A stretch of DNA of 15,257 nucleotides from Planctomycetota bacterium (GCA_026692885.1 JAPLNJ010000489.1:1-15257), one strand, 5' to 3'; shown: positions 6,907-14,537, counted from the first letter of the stretch. A program made the numbers and translations. The notes: generated by a model not told the origin, from the letters alone.

Positions 6907-7121
6907 CTGCCGTCCAACCCGGTCGCTACCGACATTACAAGGGCAAGGAATACACCGTCATCGGCGTCGCTCGGCACAGCGAGACCGAGGAAGAACTCGT
7001 CGTCTACCGGCAGGAATACGGGGATCGCAGTCTTTGGGTGCGGCCCAAGGCGATGTTCCTGGAGACGGTGGATGTTGACGGACAGACGGTGCCTAGGTTC
7101 CGGTACATCGGCCAGCAGTAG
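6903..7121 (+). CDS. DUF1653 domain-containing protein
   Basis: A 72-residue protein beginning at the ATG of an ATGA overlap (6903-6906). The sequence PGRYRHYKGKEYTVIGVARHSETEEELVVY, followed by WVRPKAMFLETV, is the DUF1653 pattern: a small beta-barrel-like domain starting with GxYRHyKGxxYxVigvarHSET and ending with RPxxMF. The length is typical for the stand-alone family. Its molecular role is not known. It ends the overlapping three-gene unit; the next gene starts 69 bp later with its own strong ribosome site. Confidence 0.88.
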   Translation: MTAVQPGRYRHYKGKEYTVIGVARHSETEEELVVYRQEYGDRSLWVRPKAMFLETVDVDGQTVPRFRYIGQQ

Positions 7122-7190
7122 CGGCCATGTGACGTTGCGGGGCAGTCCACAAATCCAGATTTTGGAGCCGGGATTCCGGGAGGGCCACCA

Positions 7191-7787
7191 GTGCCGTGTT
7201 TTCCGAGACATCTCAGCGACGACTTCCTCCGGCTGCTGGTCCCAGGCGGCCCGCTCAACTTCCTGATCGCTGGTTGTCCGCAGTCTGCCGTTCCAGACCA
7301 CTACGCCGTGGACGTGCAGCTTCGTGCAGGCAACACGATCCAGTACTACCACGGGACCACATCGTTGCTGCGGATCACGTTTGACGGGATACAGCTCCAG
7401 GCCGATGCGGCCGGGAAGTACCGGGGTCTGCCGGGCTTCACTGAGCTATTCACATCACGCTCCCTTGAATCGGCCGCCCTGAAGGAATACCAACGCCTGT
7501 TGCCGATGGTCCTTGATCACATCGCCGGGGATCTGGAACGTTTGGTCAGGCAGAAGGCTCTGCTTGGGTTGTTGCCCTCGGAGGCGGTCAATCGGCTTCC
7601 GGCCACGGGCATTCGGCGAGTTGATTGTGCTGTGGTCGTGGTGGCGAAAGACGGCGAGCGGACATCGAGCGATCGGCTGCGGGACAGAATGACGTTCCAG
7701 GGCGAAACCGGGATGCCGATCTTTCAACTGTGGTCAGATGATCGCACCGCCCTCAGTTTCCAGCGACTGCGAGAAGGTAGCTGCTGA
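7191..7787 (+). CDS. Hypothetical protein, 198 aa
   Basis: I recognise no family. The GTG start at 7191 is supported by GGGAGG at 7178-7183 with a seven-base gap. There is no signal peptide. The N-terminal half is a mix of short strands (YAVDVQLRAGNTIQYYHGTTSLLRITF); the middle is helical and Leu-rich (LKEYQRLLPMVLDHIAGDLERLVRQKALLGLLPSEAVNRL). The C-terminal part has a beta strand and a polar tail (RRVDCAVVVVAKDGER, then GMPIFQLWSDDRTALSFQRL). This could be an alpha/beta fold with a helical insertion. It lies 69 bp behind the DUF1653 gene in the same direction and may belong to the same transcription unit as the nuclease-fold protein. Confidence 0.7.
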   Translation: MPCFPRHLSDDFLRLLVPGGPLNFLIAGCPQSAVPDHYAVDVQLRAGNTIQYYHGTTSLLRITFDGIQLQADAAGKYRGLPGFTELFTSRSLESAALKEYQRLLPMVLDHIAGDLERLVRQKALLGLLPSEAVNRLPATGIRRVDCAVVVVAKDGERTSSDRLRDRMTFQGETGMPIFQLWSDDRTALSFQRLREGSC

Positions 7788-8259
7788 ACCGTGGCGTTTC
7801 AGGGTCCCCTTTGTTCCGGCGATGACCTCGTCCGATCTGACGTCGCGACGAGGTCTCGACGCTGGCTGACCCACGGTTGGCAGAGACAGCCCGCCGTATG
7901 AGTATCGGCGTCTCGTGCTGAGAGTGACGAGGCACTGACAAAGCAGACAATGTGGGAGGGGTTCAAATGTAGAGGACTTTGTAAGTCTTCGACGGAGACA
8001 CGATTGCTGACGACCGGGCAGCGATCTACGGGCCGATCGACAGCCTTGACGGCCCTGCCACCCATCCGCTCATGGTTTAGCCTGCGGGTTTGCCTGGGGG
8101 CGTCAGCATGTGCCCAGCCCATGATGACCGACCACCGCCGACCGCGGTATCATGAGCGACCGCACATGCCGCAATGTCGGGCGGAGTACACTGTGGATCA
8201 GGTGGGGGCGGGAAGGCGGGTGGCCGCCCGTTATTCAAGTCGTGAAGCGGAGTTGAATC
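7788..8259 (+). other. Intergenic stretch of about 470 bp with hairpins and no convincing gene
   Basis: No frame here reads like a protein; open frames are low-complexity shadows. It holds an 8-bp inverted repeat, GACCTCGT at 7824-7831 with ACGAGGTC at 7848-7855, about 40 bp past the preceding stop. It has no T run, so it may be a Rho-linked end or a binding site. A second hairpin is at 7972-7979 with 7983-7990 (8 bp with one G-T pair, loop TGT). Directly before that, GGGAGGGG is followed by ATGTAG (7967-7972), a start-stop pair. The promoter of the downstream CAZyme operon must lie in this stretch; TATCAT near 8147 and TACACT near 8190 are possible -10 boxes, neither with a good -35. Confidence 0.5.
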
Positions 8260-9597
8260 ATGCAGCACAATGGTTGGCTGGCGGCGGCGATCGTCTACAC
8301 GATGACGGGGATTGCCTGGGCACAGCCGAAAGACACGATTTACGACGAGGCCCAAGTACCGGCCTACACGTTGCCTGACCCCCTGACGATGCAGGATGGG
8401 ACGAGGGTCACTGATCCTGATACGTGGCGAAGCAAACGCCGGCCGGAAATCCTGGGGCTGTTTCAAAGCCACGTTTACGGGCGTACTCCAACAGCGATTC
8501 CGAAAATCGTCTTCGAGATCACCTCGCTCGATGCCAATGCCCTGGGCGGCAAGGCCACGCGGAAGGAAGTGGCCATTTTCCTGTTGGGCAAGCGGGACGG
8601 ACCGAGGATGGATTTGCTGTTGTACGTGCCCAACGGTGCAGACAAACCCGTCCCGACCTTCATCGGCCTCAACTTCTACGGGAACCACTGCATCCATCCC
8701 GATCCGGGCATCACCTTGTCCAAGACCTGGATGCGGCCGACACGGGAAATGGGCGTCGTGGACAATCATTCCACGGAAGCCTCCCGTGGCTGCCAGGCGA
8801 GTCGCTGGCAGGTCGAGAAGGTGCTGGACCGCGGCTACGGGCTGGCCACCGTGTATTACGGCGACATCGAGCCGGACTTCCCGGAGGGCTGGAAGCTGGG
8901 ATTGCGTGCGGCGTTGAGTCCGCAGGGTAAGGACACCGTATTTCAGCCGGACGACTGGGGTGCGATCGGTGGCTGGGCCTGCGGGCTGAGCCGAGCGATG
9001 GACTACCTGGAACAGGAACCGGCCGTGGATGCCAAACGCGTTGCCGTCATGGGGCACTCGCGACTCGGCAAGACTGCCCTGTGGGCGGGAGCCCAGGACG
9101 AACGGTTTGCCATCGTGATCTCGAACAACTCCGGCGAGGGCGGGGCCTCTCTGGTGCGGCGGCGATTCGGCGAGGCGATTCACCACTCCGTGAGCATGGT
9201 CCCGTACTGGTATTGCACCCGGTATCGCCAGTACGCCTGGCACGAAGCTGACCTGCCGGTGGACGCCCACATGCTGGTCTCGCTGATGGCACCGCGACCG
9301 GTCTACGTCGCCAGTGCCAGCAAGGATTTGTGGGCCGATCCTCGTGGCGAGTTCCTGGCGGCCAAGCACGCTGAGCCCGTGTACCAGTTGCTTGGTCGAG
9401 CCGGCCTGGGAGTGGCAGACATGCCATCTGCCGATCATCCCGTGGGTGACTTCATCGGCTACCACGTTCGCACGGGCGACCACGATGTCACGGCGTACGA
9501 CTGGGAGCAGTACCTTGCGTTTGCCGACCGGCACTTCCGCAAAGGAGTCGGCGGTGGAACAGAGCAGCAACGCGAGGACGGGACGAAATCGCCATGA
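8260..9597 (+). CDS. Secreted glucuronoyl esterase-like protein (CE15)
   Basis: Bacterial carbohydrate esterase family 15 enzymes cleave ester bonds between (4-O-methyl-)glucuronic acid of xylan and lignin alcohols. Residues 1-21 form a signal peptide (LAAAIVYTMTGIAWA, cleavage before QPKD). The alpha/beta-hydrolase core shows strand-forming DLLLYVPNG, then the nucleophile elbow VAVMGHSRLGK with Ser267. ISNNSGEGGASL follows with Glu293, a possible acid; Asp356 in SASKDLWADP is another candidate. The C-terminal YHVRTGDHDVTAYDW carries the likely catalytic His408. The 445-aa length is normal for bacterial CE15. GGAG at 8249-8252 sets the ATG. Its last four bases overlap the next gene (ATGA), so the pair is translationally coupled. 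A different ester substrate cannot be excluded. Confidence 0.87.
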   Translation: MQHNGWLAAAIVYTMTGIAWAQPKDTIYDEAQVPAYTLPDPLTMQDGTRVTDPDTWRSKRRPEILGLFQSHVYGRTPTAIPKIVFEITSLDANALGGKATRKEVAIFLLGKRDGPRMDLLLYVPNGADKPVPTFIGLNFYGNHCIHPDPGITLSKTWMRPTREMGVVDNHSTEASRGCQASRWQVEKVLDRGYGLATVYYGDIEPDFPEGWKLGLRAALSPQGKDTVFQPDDWGAIGGWACGLSRAMDYLEQEPAVDAKRVAVMGHSRLGKTALWAGAQDERFAIVISNNSGEGGASLVRRRFGEAIHHSVSMVPYWYCTRYRQYAWHEADLPVDAHMLVSLMAPRPVYVASASKDLWADPRGEFLAAKHAEPVYQLLGRAGLGVADMPSADHPVGDFIGYHVRTGDHDVTAYDWEQYLAFADRHFRKGVGGGTEQQREDGTKSP

Positions 9598-10778
9598 TCT
9601 TGCTAAACAGCCGTAGCCTCGTCGTGTTGCTGGTCCTTTGCGTCAGCGTTGCGGCCGGCCAGGAACCGGCCCGCCCGCCGATTCTGGCGGCCTCGGCGGA
9701 ACGGTCGGTCACTGAGCGAGTCACCGGCCGGACATTTCCCTCCGTGTTCCAGGCATGGAGTCCTGCCCAGAATATCCGCGATGAATCGCCGTTGCACACG
9801 GTGGCCCGCCACGACTTGATCTGGCACGGTCCGCAGTTCTTTGGTCTCCACTGGAACAACAAGTACACCGGGCTCGCCGATGGATTCACGGTCGAAAGCG
9901 TTCAGGCCGCCCGTCTATTCCGGCAGAAACTGCTGAAGCTCAATCCCAATCTTGTGTTGATCGCAGAAATCCGCTACCGGGACGCCCACCGGAGCTATTT
10001 GCCGAACGGTCATGCTTGGTGGCTGCGGGACAAGCAGGGGCAGATCGTTCCAGGATGGGACGAAGGCGGCTTTCTGTGCCTCGACTTCCACAATCCGCAG
10101 TTCCGGTCGCAGGTCGCCAGCCAGGCCAAGGCGGTCGTGGAATCCGGGGCGGCCGATGGTGTGCTGCTGGACTGGTGGTCGGATGATCCCAGCAGGCTGG
10201 AACTGATCCGGGAGATACGGCAGGCGGTTGGCGAGCGGGCGATCATCATCGCCAACGCCAATGATCGCCAGACGCCGCAGACGGCTCCGTTCATCAACGG
10301 TTACTTCATGGAGTGCTACCGCAGCCAGACGGCGAACGACTGGAAGACCATCGCCGACACGCTCGCCTGGGCAGAAACCCACCTGCGGGAACCGCGGGTC
10401 AACTGCCTCGAAACTTGGTTCCACAAGTCACGGGACGATCTCGATCTGATGCGGACCACCACGACGCTAGTCCTGACCCACTCGGACGGCTACTGCTTGT
10501 TCTCCGACCCCAACCCGCTTCCCACGCCGGACCACTTGCACAACTGGTATCCATTCTGGGAGCGGAGTCTGGGCAAGCCGATTGCGGAGCGGCACGCACG
10601 TCCCGATGGCACGGTGAGCCGGGAGTTCGAGCATGGTACAGCGGTGTACAATCCACTGGGCAACCAAGCGGTGTCGGTACGATTCACAGACCGGCGTCGC
10701 AGTGTAGCAGCCGGGAAGGTGGACGAGGAACACGCCCTCGGCTGCCCAGACGGCGATATTTTCTTGAATCTGAAGTAA
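9594..10778 (+). CDS. Secreted putative glycoside hydrolase (GHL15-like TIM barrel)
   Basis: A 394-residue protein with a signal peptide (SLVVLLVLCVSVAAGQ, cleavage near residue 22). The mature sequence looks like the hypothetical glycosyl hydrolase family GHL15. It has an early barrel region HDLIWHGPQFFGLHW, LIAEIRYRDAH, FLCLDFHNPQFR (Asp164), ADGVLLDWWSDD (Asp193), then RAIIIANANDR and INGYFMECYRS (Glu240). These are the strand-end acids expected of a glycosidase barrel. The catalytic pair is not established in this family, so polysaccharide specificity is open. The start overlaps the esterase stop (ATGA at 9594-9597), which points to joint action on a glucuronate-containing polysaccharide. 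The final 60 residues (RFTDRRRSV and onward) form a small beta segment. Confidence 0.78.
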   Translation: MILLNSRSLVVLLVLCVSVAAGQEPARPPILAASAERSVTERVTGRTFPSVFQAWSPAQNIRDESPLHTVARHDLIWHGPQFFGLHWNNKYTGLADGFTVESVQAARLFRQKLLKLNPNLVLIAEIRYRDAHRSYLPNGHAWWLRDKQGQIVPGWDEGGFLCLDFHNPQFRSQVASQAKAVVESGAADGVLLDWWSDDPSRLELIREIRQAVGERAIIIANANDRQTPQTAPFINGYFMECYRSQTANDWKTIADTLAWAETHLREPRVNCLETWFHKSRDDLDLMRTTTTLVLTHSDGYCLFSDPNPLPTPDHLHNWYPFWERSLGKPIAERHARPDGTVSREFEHGTAVYNPLGNQAVSVRFTDRRRSVAAGKVDEEHALGCPDGDIFLNLK

Positions 10779-10788
10779 CGCGGGTGGG

Positions 10789-11376
10789 ATGACCATGCAG
10801 AGCATTTGCGTCTTTTGTGGCTCCAGCGTCGGCAATGACACTGCTTTCTGGCAGGCTGCCGAGGCCCTTGGACAGGCCCTGGTTCAACGAAACACCACCT
10901 TGGTGTACGGCGGCGGGAACATCGGCTTGATGGGCGTGATAGCAGATCAGGTCATGCGTGGTGGTGGACGGGTAATTGGAGTCATTCCCCGGAAACTTGT
11001 CGAGAAGGAGCTGGCCCACCACGGGATAACTGACCTACGGGTCGTCGGCTCCATGCACGAACGCAAGGCCCTCATGGCAGAATTGGCGGAAGGCTTCATT
11101 GCTTTGCCCGGCGGGTACGGAACCGTCGAGGAATTCAGTGAGGTGCTCACCTGGGGACAACTGGGCCTGCACTCGAAGCCGATGGGCATGCTGAACGTGT
11201 CGGGCTACTTCGATCACTTACTGCGGTTCTTCGACCACGCGGTGAATGTCCGTTTGTTGAGTCCCGAGCATCGGCGGTTGGTGTTGGAGAGCGACAGGGT
11301 GGATGTGCTCTTGCAGAGCATGACCGACTGGCGGGCAACGCCGACGCCCAAGTGGATTCAGCCGGACGAAACGTAG
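10789..11376 (+). CDS. LOG family protein (TIGR00730), cytokinin riboside 5'-monophosphate phosphoribohydrolase-like
   Basis: Hydrolyses the N-glycosidic bond of nucleoside 5'-monophosphates; cytoplasmic. Landmarks of the Rossmann-like LOG fold are the N-terminal ICVFCGSSVG, LVYGGGNIGLMGVIAD, the catalytic SMHERKALM (Arg92, Lys93) and the nucleotide-binding LPGGYGTVEEF (107-116) with Glu114/Glu115. The 195-aa length is typical. Two starts, ATG 10789 and ATG 10795, are possible; GGGTGGGA just upstream serves either. It lies 10 bp behind the GHL15-like gene and is probably co-transcribed, although its job (nucleotide salvage or cytokinin-type activation) has no obvious tie to the CAZymes. Confidence 0.92.
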   Translation: MTMQSICVFCGSSVGNDTAFWQAAEALGQALVQRNTTLVYGGGNIGLMGVIADQVMRGGGRVIGVIPRKLVEKELAHHGITDLRVVGSMHERKALMAELAEGFIALPGGYGTVEEFSEVLTWGQLGLHSKPMGMLNVSGYFDHLLRFFDHAVNVRLLSPEHRRLVLESDRVDVLLQSMTDWRATPTPKWIQPDET

Positions 11377-11378
11377 AC

Positions 11379-11392
11379 AGCGATTCGTCGCT
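11379..11392 (+). terminator. Short UUCG hairpin just after the LOG gene
   Basis: AGCGA (11379-11383) and TCGCT (11388-11392) pair perfectly around a TTCG tetraloop, beginning two bases after the stop codon. UUCG-capped stems are unusually stable and often protect 3' ends. No T tract follows, so this is at best a weak terminator or a stabiliser. The remaining sequence to 11554 shows no gene with a start codon. Confidence 0.3.
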
Positions 11393-11554
11393 AACAACGG
11401 AGCGAAATGCGGCGGTTCACATCCAGAAACCAACACTCCCGAACAGGTCGCCCGACTCTTTGAGCACCAGCGTTGCCCGGAGTTGCCGCCCGATCTCGAC
11501 TGACGGAAGAAATGCCGTCCATTCTTGGGGGTTGGTCTGCTGCGGCTTGCTCGC

Positions 11555-12565
11555 TCACGGTTTTCCGTAATCCATCGGCAGGAATTGCAGTCGCTCCCAC
11601 GGGAACCCGTTGAGGATCGCGTACACGGGTGTGCCCTGGAACAAGGCGGGATACGGGTCGGCCTGTCCGAGCTTGGTGTAGGATTTGGGATTATGTGCCC
11701 GAAGCGTAATGGCCCCGGCCTTGTCCCACACCACGAAGCCGTACTTCTGAGCGGCCTTCGCGATCATCCTGCCGACCGGGTGCATCTTGAGGGCGTCCAC
11801 GTCGACGGCAGGATCGAGACGGAATCGCAGACCTTCAGGAATCCTGTTCGGGGCGTCCTTCGGGTTGTAGCCATCCGAGCGATTGGCTGGGTACGAAACG
11901 ACCTGCCACTTCTCGGTATCCACCAGGGCGATGCCCAGCACGTGCCGGATCTCGCCACGCTGCAACTCTTCCGCCGTGATCTGGCCGCCCAGGAACGGCA
12001 AGCCGGTGGCCGTCGTTCCGTAGGGTTTCTGCCAGATGCCTTGGTTCTTGGACACGTCCCGCATACAGCCGCCCCAGCAGGCTTGCCACTGGCCGTTGAG
12101 TTTGCGTGCCTGCCAGAACTCCCACAGCGTGTCGCTGGACGGCTGGTAGATCGTCATCTCCCCATCGGTCCCATCAGCCGGTTCAGCGTAGTCCGGGATC
12201 GGGACGGCCTTCCATTGCTCCGCAAGCTTGGGATCGGAGAAGCCTTTCTTCTGGCCGTCCCATTCAGCGACGCGGACGGTGGCCGTGTTGGCATCCGCCA
12301 CGTACACGGGGCTCGCGTAAGCGGTCAGATTGATGGACACGGTGCCGTAGTACGCCTTCTTCTGACGCACAAATTCGGCCACGAAGTTTGCCGAGTTGGG
12401 GTGCAGCGGCACGTCGGCAGGCAGCGGTGTGTACCAGAAACTCGTCGGTGCGAAAATGGTGGCCGATTTCGCTGGCGGCTCTGCGGCGGTGGCCGTGTCG
12501 AAGCCGAAGTGACCGACCAGCAGGACGGCCAGGGTTGTCGGCAGCGTTACGATCTGTCTACTCAT
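11555..12565 (-). CDS. Exported protein of unknown function, 336 aa
   Basis: The product has a signal peptide (MSRQIVTLPTTLAVLLVGHFGFDTATAAEP, cleavage near residue 28). The mature part is a soluble secreted protein with segments IFAPTSFWYTPLPADVPLHP, TIYQPSSDTLWEFWQARK, ACWGGCMRDVSKNQGIW, GLPFLGGQITAEELQRGEI, and HPVGRMIAKAAQKYGFVVWDK. Proteins with this set occur as conserved hypothetical proteins in several phyla, as far as I recall. The WGGCMRD and HVLGIALVDT parts look like an enzyme core, but I cannot name an activity. The ATG overlaps the stop of the deacetylase stub as ATGA (12562-12565) and a GGAG precedes it. Transcription probably starts at the - strand promoter at 12725-12753. It is surrounded by CAZymes, so a polysaccharide-related role is an inference from context only. 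Confidence 0.75.
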   Translation of the reverse strand: MSRQIVTLPTTLAVLLVGHFGFDTATAAEPPAKSATIFAPTSFWYTPLPADVPLHPNSANFVAEFVRQKKAYYGTVSINLTAYASPVYVADANTATVRVAEWDGQKKGFSDPKLAEQWKAVPIPDYAEPADGTDGEMTIYQPSSDTLWEFWQARKLNGQWQACWGGCMRDVSKNQGIWQKPYGTTATGLPFLGGQITAEELQRGEIRHVLGIALVDTEKWQVVSYPANRSDGYNPKDAPNRIPEGLRFRLDPAVDVDALKMHPVGRMIAKAAQKYGFVVWDKAGAITLRAHNPKSYTKLGQADPYPALFQGTPVYAILNGFPWERLQFLPMDYGKP

Positions 12566-12684
12566 GGGTGGTTCTCCAGATACTCCGAAGGAGTCAGGAA
12601 CACATAGCCCCTGGCCTTCAGGAACTCAATGATCTTCACGAAACCGTCCCACCGCTTGTCATCCCAGGCATTGGGATGATTCAC
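12562..12684 (-). pseudogene. C-terminal stub of a polysaccharide deacetylase
   Basis: From the GTG at 12684 the frame gives 40 residues: MNHPNAWDDKRWDGFVKIIEFLKARGYVFLTPSEYLENHP. The second half (KIIEFLKARGYVFLTPSEYLE) is the closing helix and strand of NodB-type polysaccharide deacetylases. The whole catalytic part, with its metal-binding Asp/His motifs, is missing, and the sequence upstream is promoter and then the divergent gene, so it cannot be a hidden frameshift. A GAGGAGG ribosome site (12690-12696) sits five bases before the GTG and a good promoter lies further up. The stub may therefore still be translated and may couple translation to the next gene through the ATGA overlap. It could be a deletion relic or a leader ORF. 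Confidence 0.6.
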
Positions 12685-12724
12685 AGTTGCCTCCTCGTGG
12701 GTTGTTCGAACCGAAGCGTTGGCT

Positions 12725-12753
12725 ATCTTAGCACGGTGGAGCGGCGTGGCCAA
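12725..12753 (-). promoter_or_regulatory. Sigma-70-like promoter for the - strand unit
   Basis: On the - strand TTGGCC (12753-12748) and TAAGAT (12730-12725) are separated by exactly 17 bases, close to the TTGACA/TATAAT consensus. They lie about 40 bp before the GAGGAGG ribosome site of the deacetylase stub and its downstream exported protein gene. No other promoter-like pair stands out in the divergent gap. Confidence 0.5.
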
Positions 12754-12830
12754 CGCTGGCGGGCCTGCGGCCAAAGCGACTTGATTCGTCAGTCGGCTCA
12801 CGTACCGCTTCGCAGGGCCGGCCTCGGTGG

Positions 12831-12836
12831 TAAAAT
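12831..12836 (+). promoter_or_regulatory. Possible -10 box for the six-hairpin glycosidase gene
   Basis: TAAAAT lies 38 bp before the ATG at 12875 in the divergent gap. The best -35 is TTCGCA at 12809-12814, a 16-bp spacing and a poor match. The position fits a short leader ending in the AAAGGGAG ribosome site at 12863-12870. Confidence 0.3.
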
Positions 12837-12874
12837 GCCGCCTTCATCAACCTCAGCACGAGAAAGGGAGCCAC

Positions 12875-14425
12875 ATGTCAACTCAGGACCGTTGGTTGTT
12901 CGTCGCCCTGATCGTTGGGCTCGGTGGTTGCAGCCTCTCCGGGATGTCGGCCATCGCGGCGGCCGGGGAGTCGGACCAAGCCACCGTGATATCGGCGGCG
13001 ATCCCTTCGCTCCGCACTGACAACCACACCACCAACGAGGCGTTCCGCATCGCGATCGGCGATCTGATGGGGAACGTCCAGCCGTTCAAGGACGGCCTGT
13101 TGGAGCGTCCGATGCCGGTGATTCTCGCCGGCCTCCACTACGACACGCCCTGGACCAGGGATGCCGCCATCAATGCCTGGAACGGCGGTTCGCTGATCTT
13201 GCCCGAGGTGTCCCGCAACACGCTGCTCTCGGTGCTGACGAGGGCGGACGGCGGCATTCGGATCGGCGGCCAGTATTGGGACTGTATCGTCTGGACGACG
13301 GGGGCCTGGCACCACTACTTGGTCACCGGCGACCGCCAGTTCCTGGCCACAGCCCTGGAAGCCACCAAGAATTCGCTGGCGTACTTCGAGCAGACCGAAT
13401 TCGACATCGCCACAAATCTGTTCCGCGGGCCGGGCTGGAGTGACGGCGTGGCTGGCTACCCCGACGAGTATGCCGACGCGGGTGGGTCCAGCGGCATCCT
13501 TGACTGGCCCAAGCACAATCCCGACAAGGCATCGAAGCCTGGGTACGGCATCCCGATGCAGGCCCTGTCGACGAACTGCTTGTACTACAACGCCTACCTG
13601 ACGGCCGAGAAGATGGCCGGCGAATTGCAGGTCCCCGCCGATCTGCAGTGGACGACGAAGGCGGCGAAGCTCAGGCAGGCCATCAACTCGCAACTCTGGC
13701 TAGCGGACAAAGGATATTACCGCCTCCTGGTCGGTCCTTTTGGCAACTGCGATCATCAGGAGGGACTCGGTGCCGCGTACGCCTTGCTCTTTGGCGTGGC
13801 TGATCCCGCTCAGACTGAGTCCGTGATTGCTAATCAGCACGTCACGCCGGCCGGTTTCCACTGAGCGTGGCCCAACTTCGGCCGCTACGAAAATCCAGAC
13901 GGAAAGTCGTTCGGGCGACATGTCGGGACCGTGTGGCCGCAGATTCAGGGCTTCTGGGCTGAGGCCGCCGCCAGAGCGGGAAAAGCGGCGATCTTCCGTC
14001 ACGAACTGTTCAACCTGGCGGGCCATGCCACACGCGACAAACAGTTTGCCGAGATTTATCATCCGGTGACGGGCGAGGTCTACGGCGGCTTGCAGGAGAA
14101 CGGCGGCCGGGGCATCGTGCTCTGGGAAGCCACGTCCCGGCAAACCTGGGCAGCGACCGCCTACCTGCGGATGGTCTTGCTGGGACTGACCGGTCTGCGA
14201 TTCGACGCCGATGGTGTCCGGTTCCAGCCCTGTCTCCCGGACGGCATTGCCCATGTGGAATTACGGAACGTCAACTACCGCAGGATGCGGCTCGACATCA
14301 CCGTACGCGGCAGCGGGACCAAGGTGCAGGAAGTCCTCGTCAACGGCCAGAAACTCGACGCCGGATTGCTGGCCGCAGACCGCGAGGGACGGCAGGAGGT
14401 TACGATCCGTGTGGGGAAGGAATAG
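12875..14425 (+). pseudogene. Exported six-hairpin (alpha/alpha-barrel) glycosidase, interrupted by an in-frame TGA
   Basis: The ATG at 12875 follows AAAGGGAG (12863-12870); an upstream in-frame ATG at 12827 lies within the leader and is not favoured. The N terminus (WLFVALIVGLGGCSLSG) is a signal peptide with a lipobox-like LGGC, so the protein may be a lipoprotein. The mature part resembles six-hairpin glycosidases of the GH63/GH65/amylo-glucosidase type: HYDTPWTRDAAINAWNGG with Asp96, GGQYWDCIVWTTGAWHHYLVTGD, LFRGPGWSDGVAGYPDEY, and after the stop FGRHVGTVWPQIQGFW. Codon 330 (13862-13864) is TGA between PAGFH and AWPNFGRYENPDG. The frame continues unshifted to TAG at 14423-14425, 517 codons in all. 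A one-base change from TGG, TGC, CGA or GGA would create it. The first half alone (12875-13864) lacks several barrel helices and is unlikely to be active. Confidence 0.8.
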
Positions 14426-14474
14426 CCGGATACGACTTTCACGAAACGAACCGCTCAGTGAGGAGGGATGCCTG

Positions 14475-14537
14475 ATGAGAAAACCGCTGCTCTACGCTGT
14501 TGTCATGGCCTGCTCGCTGGTCGGAACCGTCTGCTGA
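14475..14537 (+). CDS. Orphan 20-aa signal-peptide ORF
   Basis: ATG 14475 follows GAGGAGGG (14460-14467) at seven bases and encodes MRKPLLYAVVMACSLVGTVC, then TGA at 14535-14537. It has a basic start, a hydrophobic core and a terminal Cys, exactly a secretory or lipoprotein signal, with no mature protein. The frame beyond the stop does not read like a protein and soon enters the 3' end of the opposite-strand gene. It is most likely the stub of a truncated exported protein gene. A true small membrane peptide is possible, because the ribosome site is strong. Confidence 0.4.
   Translation: MRKPLLYAVVMACSLVGTVC

Noticed and set aside
8077..9570. A 497-codon open frame on the - strand opposite the CE15 gene
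   Set aside because: It is an antisense shadow of a clearly recognised gene, rich in Arg/His/Val low-complexity sequence, with no domain.
11377..11500. A frame reading TNTPEQVARLFEHQRCPELPPDLD before a stop
   Set aside because: It looks protein-like and could be a gene remnant, but it has no start codon, overlaps the LOG gene end and matches no family I can name.
11525..12607. A 360-codon + strand frame opposite the exported protein gene
   Set aside because: The - strand frame has a signal peptide, a ribosome site and coherent protein sequence; this one is its mirror.
13862..13864. TGA read as selenocysteine
   Set aside because: The following hairpin starts two bases after the TGA, unlike known bacterial SECIS elements, the family is not a known selenoprotein, and a second gene in the window carries a TAG lesion.
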